DNA of 64,000 bases from Scolanthus callimorphus (lineage: Eukaryota > Cnidaria > Anthozoa > Actiniaria > Edwardsiidae), in the NCBI GenBank assembly GCA_033964015.1, contig CM066912.1:33731205-33795204 (forward strand), read 5' to 3'. The notes under the pieces were generated by a model. It saw nothing but the letters and a program-made list of their open reading frames with translations, did not search any database and was not told the origin of the DNA. Position numbers and translations under genes: made by a program. Numbering within the stretch: the first letter of the stretch is position 1; the number at the start of each line of letters is the position of its first letter. This document shows, in pieces, positions 1 to 10,975 of the stretch.

Positions 1-219
1 GGAGATTTACAATGAAAACCGAGAGACCAGTAGATTTGACTCAAAACCTGGAGTCTCCCATGAAATCTGTGAGAGTTGGCAGGTATGATCTAAGTCATTT
101 GGAACAAGTTGCTCTCTACTACTCTCTATAACCTGCTCTCTACAAGTTGGAAAAATGCTCTCTACTTGATACCTATGTACTTTTGGCCCCAGGGTTGGGG
201 AGAGGACTGCCATATTTTT

Positions 220-400
220 TCTGGTTTGGGATGATTGCCATATCTTTTAGGGGATAAAATCACAGATATTGGTCTCTTTTAGCGTTGATCGTGATCTGCA
301 ATAAAATTTGAGGTATAGATTCTGGTATCTTGTCTAATGGCTCTAACACAGCAGCAAACCTTCAAGAAAGAGAGAGAGAGAGAGAGTACTTGTTGACATG
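220..400 (-). repeat. Dispersed repeat, copy 1 (GA-rich core)
   Basis: The reverse complement of this stretch matches 48095-48265. Both contain a (CT)n run, then a GAAGGTTTGC-type segment, then a sequence ending in CCCCTAAA. Left of it (1-219) and right of it (400-780) I see no convincing gene. Confidence 0.55.
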
Positions 401-791
401 ACAGTAATTTAGAACAACATTTTATTTAGGCAACATTTTAATTTCAAACATTGCAGAATTCTTTTTATGGGTATGTTTTGGGACAAAAAAGTTATTTGAG
501 CCATGCCCGTTTTGGTATTTTTTAGGGGTGAAACTTGAAGTTGGGAGCCTAGTTTGGATTACAGCAACCAACTTTGCAACTGGTTACAGAAATGATTTGT
601 GAAAGTTGAAATAAACCCACATGGGCCACTGCATTTTAGATTGATTATACACCAAAATATAACACACTGTAAGCAGACAGAGAGGGAGTCTTTTAATCCT
701 TGGGAGGTTTAATTCTTGTAGATTTTCTGGAACATGTTTTAAAGTTTGCATGTGGTCATTTTGGGGTCTCACAAGAATAGTTTTTTTTCTT

Positions 792-890
792 CAGTTTGAT
801 GAAAAAAGTAGCAGCATGTTTGGTACAAAAGGATTGTTTTTTTTTCAGTTTGATGAAAAAAGTGGCAACATGTTTGGTACAAAAGGACTA
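792..890. repeat. Two-copy tandem duplication, period 54 bp
   Basis: A segment starting cagtttgatgaaaaaagt at 792 is repeated at 846 with few changes. Both copies end in ggtacaaaagga. This is a local tandem duplication with no coding signal. Confidence 0.75.
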
Positions 891-990
891 GGCTCCTTTG
901 TTTGCTAGAGATGGCCCTATTTAGAATTGCTATCAGTTTGCCTCTTGTTAGGTTGCCAATATGAACAAAATTCTTATTGTCTGTTAAACA

Positions 991-1111
991 GGTGCTCAGC
1001 CTCTGCTTGCCGCATACAGACCAAGAAATTTTGGAAGAAGAACACTTTCGCATTGTTTTTGCCAGAATTGGCTCGATTGAGGCTTACACAGTCAAGTGTC
1101 TGGCATCTTGA
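991..1111 (+). pseudogene. Possible terminal exon or gene fragment, unknown product
   Basis: The stretch follows an acceptor-like ...gttaaacag. It is open for about 39 codons with a coding-like composition (HTDQEILEEEHFRIVFARIG) and then meets TGA at 1109-1111. I do not recognise the family. It could be a last exon, a relic interrupted by the stop, or chance. Confidence 0.25.
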
Positions 1112-1601
1112 TGTGCTATGCTGGTAAGACCCACAGTCTTAGATTGTGATTCACCTTTGCCAATATTGTCTACATTTTGCCTGGGTTGGGCTGCTGGCTT
1201 TTCCTCCTAATAATGATTTTGAATTGAGATCACCTTGCATAGAGAGGTTTTATGGAATTAAGCCCACATGGCTACTAGTTCCATGGCTAGTATTTTACTA
1301 GTTAAAAATAGTCACATTTCTAAACTCTGAGGATTGACAGCATAAAATTTGATGATTTGACATTTCCATTGAATTAGCCATGGACCACCTTAAGCACAAG
1401 AAATGGGAATGCTTACTTTATTTGTGATAATAGCTTCTTGTTTAATTAATTATACACAATCTAGACAAACTATCTCCCACAACCTGACAAACTGTGGATT
1501 TCTAATATGAATGTGCCTCTTTTATCAGGTGCTGCCATGAGCGTATCCCTGAAGTTGAATAAATGGTGACGGTATAATAGCAAGCAATACTGGTAGTCAG
1601 C

Positions 1602-1762
1602 TGAAGATATTCAAGCCATCATTGCTGAAGATGATGATAATGAAACCCTTGACGAAAGCCAGTAGATTGTTGATGGCTGCATTCAGAAAATATGTCCGGT
1701 GGTTATGGGGGCAGGTGAAATTGTTTCTGAGAAGTATTTTAACATCCCCAATGTAATTTGAA
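1602..1762 (+). pseudogene. Possible degenerate coding fragment, unknown product
   Basis: One + frame reads as acidic, coding-like sequence (AEDIQAIIAEDDDNETLDES), meets a single TAG, then continues open (VDGCIQKICPVVMGAGEIVS) to a stop near 1762. The interruption and the lack of family recognition suggest a relic. It may be related to the fragment at 991-1111. Confidence 0.25.
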
Positions 1763-2504
1763 GGTTGGAAAACAAAATTAGGAACTTGACAAAATTCTAC
1801 AAGTGAAAAAATAAGTACTTTCCAAGTGTTACTTGATAATATAATATCGTGAAAGGGACTCTGCATAGGGGTTGTGGGGGCATGCTCTGGCAAAGAAAAT
1901 TGAGAAATTTTAAGTTCACCAGATGGCTGGAAAAGTATCCTCCGTCATTGACTCGTTCTTTGGAATTTTTTCTGTATCCTCCCAATTTTTTCCTTAGAAA
2001 AAAAAACATATGGTCCCCCTCAATATCACCTGCCCCAAATCGACTATTGGTATACTTTATGAGCGCAGCCTAACCTAAAAAGTTGAATCGAGAACCTATT
2101 CATATAGGTATAGTGTGGTGGATTAGAGCTCACTTTCGAGGAAATTGCGCATTTTAGGCTAAAGAAAACTTTGCCTGGTAATAGCTTTCAATGTATTTTA
2201 GTTCACATCTTAGATATTTTGGCCACTAGAATTCATTCGTAGCGAAATGGAATACTACGGAATTCACCGAACCGTGGTCTCTCGGGTTCGTGTTTTTGTC
2301 TGCATTCCTTTCTCCACTGGCTTGAAAATGTGTTCTGGCTTGGCTTGAAATGTGATGTGTTCTTGAAAATAACCATCATGACAAAGTCGAAATTCGAAAT
2401 TCTTGAAATATTAAAGCAAACGACTTAAATTTTAACTGATGTCTTTTTTCCAAAATATTTAATAAACATCCAGTTTTCAGGTGTTTCAGAAAAGTTTTGG
2501 AAAA

Positions 2505-2665
2505 GCATCAGGGGCGTAGCCAGGAATTTTGGTTGGGGGCCGGATAGTAAAAACATGGGACGAAAATTTTCAAATTTCCTCCAGTAAATGTATGGGAAAA
2601 TCTCCCGAGGAAGGGGGCCGCGGCCCCCTGTGCCACCCCCACCACCCCCGGCTACGTCCCTGAGC
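2505..2665 (-). repeat. Dispersed repeat, copy 1 of a 'ggggcgtagcc' family
   Basis: This shares a segment with 3022-3137: gaaaattttcaaat, ctccag, aaatgtatgggaaaa and ctcccgag. A more diverged relative lies at 46975-47065. The recurring ends (ggggcgtagccagg, cccctg) also occur near 57735-57785 and 58740-58812, indicating an abundant interspersed repeat. Confidence 0.6.
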
Positions 2666-3000
2666 ATGCCGGCCCGTTGCAGACAAAAACATGGCCCGAA
2701 CGGGCAGAATCGTAGACGTTTTTTTCGACGCGTACCAAGTTTCGGTGAATTGCGTCTAGTATAATTTAGCGTGGATCCATAGCTTATCATCAATAAACTA
2801 CTAAAAACTATTAACATCCAAACTTTGCTGCTTTAAGCCAAAAGTGCGCAATTTTTTCATTAATCGGCCGGACTAATATACAGTAGCATCTTACCGACTA
2901 CCATATACTTTCGACAAAACTTTATTTTAGTTCCATATAAATTCCCTCTTGAAAGACGCCCAAATAAGGCTTTTTCATATATGGTCAGGGGATTTCTGAA

Positions 3001-3137
3001 AGGGGGGGGGGGGGGGGGGGGGGATAGTGAAAACATGGAACGAAAATTTTCAAATTCCCTCCAGCAAATACAGTAAATGTATGGGAAAACTCCCGAGAAA
3101 AGGGGAGGCCCTCGGTGTTCCCCTAAATCCGCCCCTG
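3001..3137 (-). repeat. Poly-G tract plus second copy of the dispersed repeat
   Basis: A G homopolymer of about 22 bases is followed by sequence matching 2547-2665. The length of the G run is unlikely to be reliable in any assembly. Confidence 0.6.
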
Positions 3138-3612
3138 GGGGCCGTTTCTCGAAACGCCTGAGAATTCTCGGGCCCGAAAAGTTTGTTTTGAAATTTTAAT
3201 AGATTGATCCCAAGTTTTTCGTTTTCTTTTCTACCCAGATGGTTTAAGTAGTCTAGAACTTCCTATCCGTGAATATGTATAAGTGTTTACGTCTCAAAAA
3301 AGAAATTTCCTATTTCATTGAAACCCTCAAATCGAAGAAAAATCACCCGAAAAGTCTCGGGAGGTCAGTTGCTCCCGAAAACTTTCCATTGTTTTTCACC
3401 CGAGTATTTCGGGCGCCCGAAAAGTTCGGTTTAAACTCACGTAATTCTTTAAGTACTATAGAATAGAAATAACTACGAAAAGGGAGTTATAGACTATTAA
3501 AATCAGCAGGGTAGAAAAGAAAACGAAAATCTTTTTGATAAATCCATAAAAATTGCAATACAAAGTTCTCGGCCCGAGAATTCTCGGGCGTTTCGAGAAA
3601 CGGGCGCCTGAT
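3137..3612. mobile_element. Foldback/MITE-like element with long terminal inverted repeats
   Basis: The left end (ccgtttctcgaaacgcctga, 3140 on) is the inverse of the right end (...cgtttcgagaaacgggcgcc, to about 3606). Similarity extends inwards about 100 bp, through cgttttcttttctaccc on the left and gggtagaaaagaaaacg on the right. No protein-coding capacity is evident. This looks like a non-autonomous palindromic DNA element. Confidence 0.7.
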
Positions 3613-3656
3613 GGTAGAATGCCTCGTAAACAAAAGTTTTTAGTAGCTTAAAAATT

Positions 3657-5422
3657 AAAGTAACGATTTCTAGTAAAATTCATAAAGTTACGTTTTCTAG
3701 TAGAATTCATAAAGTTACGTTTTCTAGTAGAATTCATAAAGTTACGTTTTCTAGTAGAATTCATAAAGTTACGTTTTCTAGTAAAATCATAAAGTTACGT
3801 TTTCTAGTAAAATTCATAAAGTTACGTTTTCTAGTAGAATTCATAAAGTTACGTTTTCTAGTAGAATTCATAAAGTTACGTTTTCTAGTAAAATTCATAA
3901 ATTTACGTTTTCTAGTAGAATTCATAAATTTACGTTTTCTAGTAAAATTCATAAAGTTACGTTTTCTAGTAGAATTCATAAAGTTACGTTTTCTAGTGGA
4001 ATTCATAAAGTACGTTTTCTAGTAAAATTCATAAAGTTACGTTTTCTAGTAAAATTCATAAATTTACGTTTTCTAGTAGAATTCATAAAGTTACGTTTTC
4101 TAGTAGAATTCATAAAGTTACGTTTTCTAGTAGAATTCATAAAGTTACGTTTTCTAGTAAAATTCATAAAGTTACGTTTTCTAGTAAAATTCATAAAGTT
4201 ACGTTTTCTAGTAGAATTCATAAAGTTACGTTTTCTAGTAAAATTCATAAAGTTACGTTTTCTAGTAAAATTCATAAATTTACGTTTTCTAGTAGAATTC
4301 ATAAATTTACGTTTTCTAGTAAAATTCATAAAGTTACGTTTTCTAGTAAAATTCATAAAGTTACGTTTTCTAGTAGAATTCATAAATTTACGTTTTCTAG
4401 TAGAATTCATAAAGTTACGTTTTCTAGTAGAATTCATAAAGTTACGTTTTCTAGTAGAATTCATAAAGTTACGTTTTCTAGTGGAATTCATAAAGTACGT
4501 TTTCTAGTAAAATTCATAAAGTTACGTTTTCTAGTAGAATTCATAAAGTTACGTTTTCTAGTAAAATTCATAAAGTTACGTTTTCTAGTAAAATTCATAA
4601 ATTACGTTTTCTAGTAGAATTCATAAATTTACGTTTTCTAGTAAAATTCATAAAGTTACGTTTTCTAGTAAAATTCATAAAGTTACGTTTTCTAGTAGAA
4701 TTCATAAATTTACGTTTTCTAGTAGAATTCATAAAGTTACGTTTTCTAGTAGAATTCATAAAGTTACGTTTCTAGTAGAATTCATAAAGTTACGTTTTCT
4801 AGTGGAATTCATAAAGTACGTTTTCTAGTAAAATTCATAAAGTTACGTTTTCTAGTAAAATTCATAAATTTACGTTTTCTAGTAAAATACATAAAGTTAC
4901 GTTTTCTAGAATTCATAGAGTTACGTTTCTAGTAGAATTCATAAAGTTACGTTTTCTAGTAAAATACATAAAGTTACGTTTTCTAGTAGAATTCATAAAG
5001 TTACGTTTTCTAGTAGAATTCATAAAGTTACGTTTTCTTAGTAAAATCATAAAGTTACGTTTTCTAGTAAAATTCATAAAGTTACGTTTTCTAGTAGAAT
5101 TCATAAAGTTACGTTTTCTTAGTAAAATTCATAAAGTTACGTTTTCTAGTAAAATTCATAGAGTTACGTTTTCTAGTAGAATTCATAAAGTTACGTTTTC
5201 TAGTAGAATTCATAAAGTTACGTTTTCTAGTAGAATTCATAAAGTTACGTTTTCTAGTAGAATTCATAAAGTTACGTTTTCTTAGTAAAATTCATAAAGT
5301 TACGTTTTCTAGTAAAATACATAAAGTTACGTTTTCTAGTAAAATACTAAAGTTACGTTTTCTAGTAAAATTCATAAAGTTACGTTTTCTAGTAAAATTC
5401 ATAAAGTTACGTTTTCTAGTAG
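3657..5422. repeat. 27-bp minisatellite, about 65 copies
   Basis: The unit is gttacgttttctagtagaat followed by tcataaa, with A/G variation (agtaga versus agtaaa) and rare 26-bp units. Because 27 is a multiple of 3, the minus strand reads as an MNSTRKRNF repeat, which is a by-product of the period. A rare marker (gtggaattcataaagtacg) recurs at 3996, 4481 and 4802, indicating block duplication inside the array. Confidence 0.95.
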
Positions 5423-5650
5423 GTTTACATGGAAAGGCCGATTCTAGTTAATATATATCATACCCAAATGGAGCCGATTTTAGTGTTGATGTAATTTTGT
5501 GTAGAAACCAGCATGTAATGAAAAAGGGGAAAATAAAATGCGTCTATTGCCATACATAAAATGTCCAATTTGAATAGTTATTACTGTAAAAAGAATATCT
5601 ATATTTCTTAATTGCCCAAATTGAACTGTGTTACGAAACGCTTTTCGTAG

Positions 5651-5850
5651 GTCCTTCAAACTGGCCGTATGCGACGATATGAATGGTGCATCGATGATAG
5701 GAAATGTACCGAAACAACGGGTTGCACAAACTATTCGGGCGAACAAGCCCTCGAGTTATACGAAAAGGGCATTGGCAAGAATGCAAATAGCAATTGTGGA
5801 TCAAATCCTCCCGTTCTTGTATCTAAGAATTGTTTTTTCTTGGGGTACAC
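5651..5850 (+). CDS. Possible exon, cysteine-containing segment, unknown product
   Basis: After an acceptor-like ...cgcttttcgtag, one frame reads VLQTGRMRRYEWCIDDRKCT and continues with several Cys and Gly residues (GCTNYSGEQALELYEKGIG, NSNCGSNPPVLVSKN). The composition is more coding-like than the flanks. No clear donor is present and the family is not recognised. It lies 350 bp upstream of the adhesion-GPCR TM7 exon but does not encode any transmembrane helix, so a link is unproven. Confidence 0.25.
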
Positions 5851-6195
5851 AGTGTTATACATAAATTGGGAAAAAAATAGTAGAAAGTATTTATTTTTCC
5901 CCTTTCATGGAAAAAATGGCAAAAGTGCAAAAGTGCAGATTTTGATTTAGAGTTGTTTGATGCGTTCTGATTGGTTGTGCTACGGAAAGTGTTGAAAGCC
6001 AGAAAATGGCAAATGACCAGACCCGAATACGTTAATCAAATTGACCGCTAGTGTGATTCGACTAGCACAATAACTCCTCTCGCTCTCACGTCCCCTGAAT
6101 CAATAGATCATTGGCCTTCGGCCTCATGGGTAATTTACTCAGAGCCCATTCGTAATCGAGGAATAAATGTTAAATTAACTATGACTCTTTTCCAG

Positions 6196-6237
6196 GGCTT
6201 TTTCATTTTCATCCTTCACTGCGTTTTAAATTCCGAG
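6196..6237 (+). CDS. Adhesion-type GPCR, TM7 exon
   Basis: This is a 42-bp exon between a good acceptor (cttttccag, ending 6195) and donor (GAG|gtaggt). It encodes GFFIFILHCVLNSE. That is the hallmark end of TM7 in adhesion (class B2) GPCRs, where the consensus resembles GxFIFxFHCLLN followed by an E/V-R start of helix 8. It is phase 0 at both sides and joins in frame to 7516-7644. The exons for TM1-TM6 and the ectodomain were not found upstream. They may lie beyond the window start or be hidden among the repeats. Confidence 0.72.
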
Positions 6238-6494
6238 GTAGGTTTCAATGGCTCAAACGAGTTACAGATCATCATTCAGTTATCATGAGTTGTCATGTTG
6301 CTAGTGAATAATGAGTGAGGGTAAGCATCCGTTTTCATCAGCGATTTCGCGGACAAATTGATTTCCTGTTGAATCATCTCAGCGTTATTCATCGCACAAG
6401 ATAGAAGTCTTGAGTTGCGCAATGCTTGCTGTGGGGAGACATAGCAAGATAGTAGGACAACATGTTCGCAGTGTTTCCTGACTAATAATGGGCT

Positions 6495-6803
6495 ATTCCA
6501 AAAAACGTACACCCCCCCCCCCCCCCACACACACACACACTATCGAGGAACTCCAAATTTTCAAAATTTGCTCTACCCCTGTGGAAATTCCAGTCTCTTG
6601 TACACCACCTGTGGAAATATGAAGCAACTCCTGTGGACATTCCTCATTCTCTTGTTCAATACCCTGTCGAAATTCCAGGCTAAATTGAATGACCCAGTGG
6701 AAGGTCAAAATCAACAAACCCTGTGGAAATTCCACGGTCAAACACAGTGATCCCTGTGGAATGTCCAGGTTCTTCGATAGTAAAGGGGGGGGGGGGGGGG
6801 GGG
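6495..6803. mobile_element. Inverted-repeat element with internal degenerate repeats
   Basis: The left side (poly-C, then (AC)n, then actatcgaggaactcc) is mirrored on the right (ggttcttcgatag, then poly-G to 6803). The interior holds imperfect copies of a ccctgtggaaattcca motif spaced about 30-40 bp apart. It lies in the first intron of the adhesion-GPCR tail (6238-7515) and no coding is evident. Confidence 0.55.
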
Positions 6804-7107
6804 ACAGCCCAATATAGCCACTTGAAAACCTAATATTGTCAGCGCGCGGATTTTACAATTATTTTTGAGCTGTCCAACTTCTCCTAAATTGGATCGCGCG
6901 CGTTCAGTCGGACAGTTTTGAACTTCATTTCTGAATGCTATATAATTAATAAAGAACAGGTCTCCATGCTTGAAGAATCCAGAAAAAAAATAGTATTCGA
7001 GAATTCCTCGACACCAAACTGGAGTCGGCCATTCGAGATCCTCTGATTTTTCTCATCAATCGTTTCGCAATTGGCAGAATAGCGTCCTGTTATAGAGCGG
7101 ATTTCAC

Positions 7108-7231
7108 CGTTCTGGGTGGGCTCCCTGTGCTCGGATATGAACCGTTAGGATGCGTGGGCACTGGGTCGATTTCCTGTGACGTCACGTCCCACATGTCTTA
7201 CCAACCACAGGAAGCCCACCCAGAACGCCAG
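7108..7231. repeat. Inverted repeat, about 23-bp arms
   Basis: Left arm cgttctgggtgggctccctg is answered by right arm cacaggaagcccacccagaacg around a loop of about 75 bp. This is a MITE-like hairpin in the intron. Confidence 0.65.
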
Positions 7232-7329
7232 GGGCTAGGTTGGGATTTCGCATGACCATCGTGAAATCAATCGCAATTGAGCAATCGTTAGCCAATCAGA
7301 ATCGAGAGAAATTACAACTTGCTCCTGAA

Positions 7330-7428
7330 TGGGTTTTTTCTCAGCCAATAACAAGCCCAATCAATTACTAAGTAAATACACAACTGCATTTCCTGCAGAA
7401 TTTGATTGGCTGAGAAAAATGAGTACCC
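7330..7428. repeat. Inverted repeat, about 20-bp arms
   Basis: gggttttttctcagccaat on the left pairs with attggctgagaaaaatgagtaccc on the right. Non-coding and intronic. Confidence 0.55.
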
Positions 7429-7515
7429 AATGGGAACCCAAAGCAATCGCAATTACATGATAAATCCCGACAGTATGAAATCTGCTCTTAATCTAACGAT
7501 CCTTGTTGTATACAG

Positions 7516-7644
7516 GTTCGACGTGCACTTGACAGGTCGCGAGAGATCTGGCTCAGTAAACATGGGAACTTCATGACGACAACTCACTCGTCGACTAGTA
7601 AAACTGGCAATAAGAGCTCAACACACGACATAGTCTTCACCAAG
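7516..7644 (+). CDS. Adhesion-type GPCR, helix 8 / proximal tail exon
   Basis: The exon has 43 codons between acceptor tatacag and donor AAG|gtaagt, phase 0 at both ends. It begins VRRALDRSREIWLSKHGN, which directly continues the TM7 exon (LNSE+VRRAL) as the amphipathic helix 8. The remainder is Ser/Thr-rich (TTTHSSTSKTGNKSSTHD), as expected for a cytoplasmic tail open to phosphorylation. An apparent start codon inside the exon is just an internal Met. Confidence 0.7.
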
Positions 7645-8427
7645 GTAAGTTCGGCGCAGCAAATTAGGTTCGACGCGAAATTTGGCTCGACAGCGGGTAG
7701 GTACTTCATGTTACTGCCAAGTGTACCCTGTATGAATCGCTCCCATGTCTTATAGAATGAGGATATATAGTGGTACACTTGGTAGTATCATACTTGAAGT
7801 ACCTAGGCGACAGCGTCAGTCGTGCGGCACGCCACAAGCCCGACGCCGTTTCAAAGAGCTCTGTGTTGTACCCATCTGAATGTGCCCAACTTATGCATAA
7901 CTGAACTGTAAAAAAAAGAAGCGGTATGTATTGTGGAGTATTTGACTGATTTGGATCGGCACATTTAGATCGGCATTTGAATCAAAGTCGATATGTATTG
8001 AACAGAGTTCGTAAATCATTCCTCCTGGAAATCCTAGATTGTGATTTCCTTCCTGGAAATTCCTTGAAAGTATTTAAGGAAAATCGTAGAAAACTCCTGG
8101 AAAAATGTTTATTTTATTTTATTTTATTATTATTTTTTTTTTTTGGGGGGGGGGGTATTTCTACCCAAAAAATAACAAAAGACTTTCTTAAAAATCCTGG
8201 ATTTTGTCATTCAGAAACCCTGATTGAAGTTCGACACGATGTTTGCGCGACGTATGAATGGAGCTATTTATTCATTTATAACACGCCACAGAAAATACAG
8301 CCAATCAGAATGCAGGAATGGCGTTGTATATTCGGCGGTATTCCACTCAACCTGCACTGCGTTTACGTAAAACGTTGCTTTAATTTTCTGTACAGTGGTA
8401 TAGAATAGTTATACAATGAACTCTCGT

Positions 8428-8547
8428 GGCATACTGCAGAATATCCCACTTGTCACTTGTATTTTCTAAGCATACATACTCGCCTGAAGGCTCGTGTGTA
8501 TACCAGAAAATACAAGTGACGCGTGGGATATTCTACAGTATGCCACT
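8428..8547. repeat. Long hairpin, about 42-bp arms
   Basis: gtggcatactgcagaatatc... on the left is mirrored by ...gatattctacagtatgccac on the right, with a small central loop. It is a foldback element in the intron upstream of the last adhesion-GPCR exon. Confidence 0.75.
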
Positions 8548-8719
8548 CGTAAGCATTGTAAAACTAGCATGTTCCTCTATATGGTTGACATGCATATTTT
8601 GGTGTGAATGTGAACGTGGCGCCTAAATCCAATCAGCAGGCAGTGGTTAGTAAAGTACGCACAAAAATTCTCCTTTTTGTTTCGAAGCGCTCGGCTTATT
8701 CCCTTTATATTTCTTGAAG

Positions 8720-9115
8720 GCAACTGGCTTGTCATCCAGAACAGCGCGAAGCACTAGCGATCGGAAGTCGTCGTACACGGAAGTGACAATCAATCCAGAC
8801 CGGAAGTACTTAGAACATGAAAGTGAGGCTTTCGTTCAAGACACTGACGCTATTGATGTGCCAATCAGCGATTACCATGGAAACCATTTAGCGGTAACTA
8901 GTAACGACTCTAGACGCAACGGAACTAAGGTGAACCCCGCTTCGTCGCCAACGGATCAAATTGGCTCTCAACAATTACGTACAAAGCTTCCGCCACTTAA
9001 AAACACCGCGAACAAGAAGCAGCCTGTTTCGAAAACTACAGCGCCTAGAAAGGCTAAATCTAAAGATAAGCGACCTGCTTCAAGGTCCTCCGTGCAGCCT
9101 TCGAAGCATGTGTAG
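8720..9115 (+). CDS. Adhesion-type GPCR, last exon (cytoplasmic tail and stop)
   Basis: The exon is open for 131 codons plus TAG after an acceptor-like ttcttgaag, phase 0, in frame with 7516-7644. It starts ATGLSSRTARSTSDRK and continues with acidic and Ser-rich sequence. The C-terminus is very basic and Lys/Pro/Ser-rich (APRKAKSKDKRPASRSS, ending SKHV). No domain is recognised, which is usual for these tails. The terminal -KHV does not clearly match a PDZ ligand. A polyadenylation signal AATAAA lies at about 9527-9536. Confidence 0.6.
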   Translation, partial: ATGLSSRTARSTSDRKSSYTEVTINPDRKYLEHESEAFVQDTDAIDVPISDYHGNHLAVTSNDSRRNGTKVNPASSPTDQIGSQQLRTKLPPLKNTANKKQPVSKTTAPRKAKSKDKRPASRSSVQPSKHV

Positions 9116-9195
9116 CACTAGAGCAGGGGCCTGACGTAAGAAGTAAGATTGTATCTCTAGACACTTGCTTATCGTGTTGTGTATTTATTCAAGTA

Positions 9196-9247
9196 AAATT
9201 GGCTCTCAAAAGTATTTACAAAGCTTCCGCAACTTAAAAACACCGCG
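9196..9247 (+). repeat. Duplicated coding fragment in the 3' UTR
   Basis: This repeats, with few differences, the coding stretch 8958-9010 of the last adhesion-GPCR exon (ggctctcaa...acaaagcttccgc...aacaccgcg). It is a local duplication that left a non-coding copy after the stop codon. Confidence 0.75.
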
Positions 9248-9526
9248 ATATTGTTAAAAATAGTAAATGAAAAAATAACTGATAACTTAAGGGGGCAGTG
9301 TTACGATTTTGGGGCTAATTTAGGTAGCTTAAATGCAGTTTGATAGCGAAAGCTATTAAATCTTACGTAAGAATACTAATAAAATTTGCAATTTTTAGTT
9401 CCCTTTCTCTAAGGCTTAGTTGTAGTATAATATATAAATCTGAGTCACCGTCACATAGCCCCTTTAAGGTATAACAAAAGGATTTAAACTACGACGTGAT
9501 CAAGATGCCATATATTCCAAGTGAGA

Positions 9527-9536
9527 AATAAATAAA
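9527..9536 (+). promoter_or_regulatory. Candidate polyadenylation signal
   Basis: Overlapping AATAAA hexamers about 410 bp after the adhesion-GPCR stop codon, in AT-rich sequence. Confidence 0.45.
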
Positions 9537-9749
9537 ATATTCAAAATGCATTTTATGTATTGTGACTTAGGTTCTGTTTATGTGAGTTAAGGAAGAAGGA
9601 ATAACCCTTAGCTGAGGCACCAGAAGCACTCGAAGCGAGTGCCCACCTTTTAAATCAGTTTATTTTCATTCATAGTTAGCTTTATAATATATTATATTTC
9701 AATATTAAGATTTTTAACAAATTTCATCATATTTTAAAACGCATTTGGA

Positions 9750-9800
9750 CATTAGGAAAATGCGCTATATAAATGCTATTGTTATTATTATTATTATTAA
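9750..9800 (+). repeat. SINE/LINE-type 3' tail with (ATT)n
   Basis: The segment aaaatgcgctatataaatgc followed by tattgttattatta resembles the 3' tails of short interspersed elements common in marine invertebrates. The body of the element could not be delimited. Confidence 0.45.
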
Positions 9801-9876
9801 TAATAATAGTCTTTATTTTACTCATAAAAAACATACAAGTAATTACAAATAATGAAAGATAGGGCGCTAAAAATTT

Positions 9877-10026
9877 ATAGCGCTGTTCACACTGACGTCA
9901 TCGATCATCAGTAATGTGCCAACCAGAGATCGATTGGTTCGCAGAACAAAGGGCGCAATACAGTCTACGGTTGGCACATTAGAATTACAATGGTAATGCT
10001 GATTAACAGTGAATAGCGCTATATGG
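9877..10026. mobile_element. MITE-like element with subterminal inverted repeats
   Basis: The ends atagcgctgttcac and cagtgaatagcgctat are inverted, as are the internal blocks taatgtgccaacc and ggttggcacatta. The element is about 150 bp and non-coding. Confidence 0.65.
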
Positions 10027-10616
10027 AAAAAAGCTGTCTCGGGATTACCCTCAGGTGAGACAACTTTGAATTGTCAAATATGGCGGTTCTCGCGGAAGCC
10101 TTTAAAACGTTTCCTGGCAGTATTGCTACTTTCACGTCTTTAAAGTCTTCAACAGAAGACTTCTTAGTAACCAAAAATACGCCAAAATGGCCTGCACGAG
10201 TTGTCCCGATGGAAAAGTTGTCCCGGGACGAAGAGATACCTCGCCTCGGCTACTTGAGCTATCCCTATAACCCAAGACAACCCTTCGTCCCGGGACGTGA
10301 TGCAAACGGTTTTATTGTGTTTTACAAAGAAATGTATGAAAAAATTATTCGCTTTGTTTTCCCTTATTCTCGAGACAACTTTTCCCATATAAACGGACCC
10401 TTAGTTGTTAACCATTCCCTAGGAGTCTTTATTTCCTTCTTTCTTTCAGTCCAACTTCATGTCGCCGTGACATCGGTGACTTCGCTTTATAGCCTGCATG
10501 TAGTCGGTAAGGTTTTTCGGTGCAAGACAAAACGGCCACGAGCTAGGAGCCCATATTCGGGTCATCTCCAGTGTAAGAACCATTACCTGAGGACACCTTT
10601 GTGTTTAGTGACTATC

Positions 10617-10975
10617 AAGAGAAAATGATCCCCAGAGAACGCAACCCCAACACACGGATCTCTTTCCATGACAGTGGCAGAAGAGCGTGACACTTTCTAT
10701 TTTTAGAACAGGGAGCTATTTTTAGCGGCGCCTTGTGATTGGACGTGTCCTAGCAACAGACATCACTGTGAGGATGCATGTGTGACAAGCATGCTACGTG
10801 ACGCTGCACTGTTGCTGTTCTGTTGCTGATACGCTGCTTGCATCAACACGCGCGCGCTTCTAAACCAACGGAAAACGGTTCGAATGCGCGTGCAATTCCC
10901 AACGGAAATCTATTTTTAGAACTACAGCCACTCAGATGGGTCATGGGGTTGCGTTCTCTGGGATCATTTTCTCTT
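10617..10975. mobile_element. MITE with about 31-bp terminal inverted repeats
   Basis: The left end aagagaaaatgatccccagagaacgcaacccc (10617-10648) matches the inverted right end (10945-10975) almost perfectly. Inner ctatttttaga blocks are also inverted. No transposase is encoded, so it is non-autonomous. Confidence 0.8.

Noticed and set aside
3761..5104. MNSTRKRNF repeat proteins on the minus strand
   Set aside because: The 27-bp period keeps one frame open. Single-base slips break it repeatedly, and no flanking coding sequence exists.
10071..10628. A 185-codon reading frame on +
   Set aside because: Amino-acid composition is patchy. It runs into a MITE end at 10617 and contains an inverted tcccgggacgaag repeat. 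No family or splice evidence.
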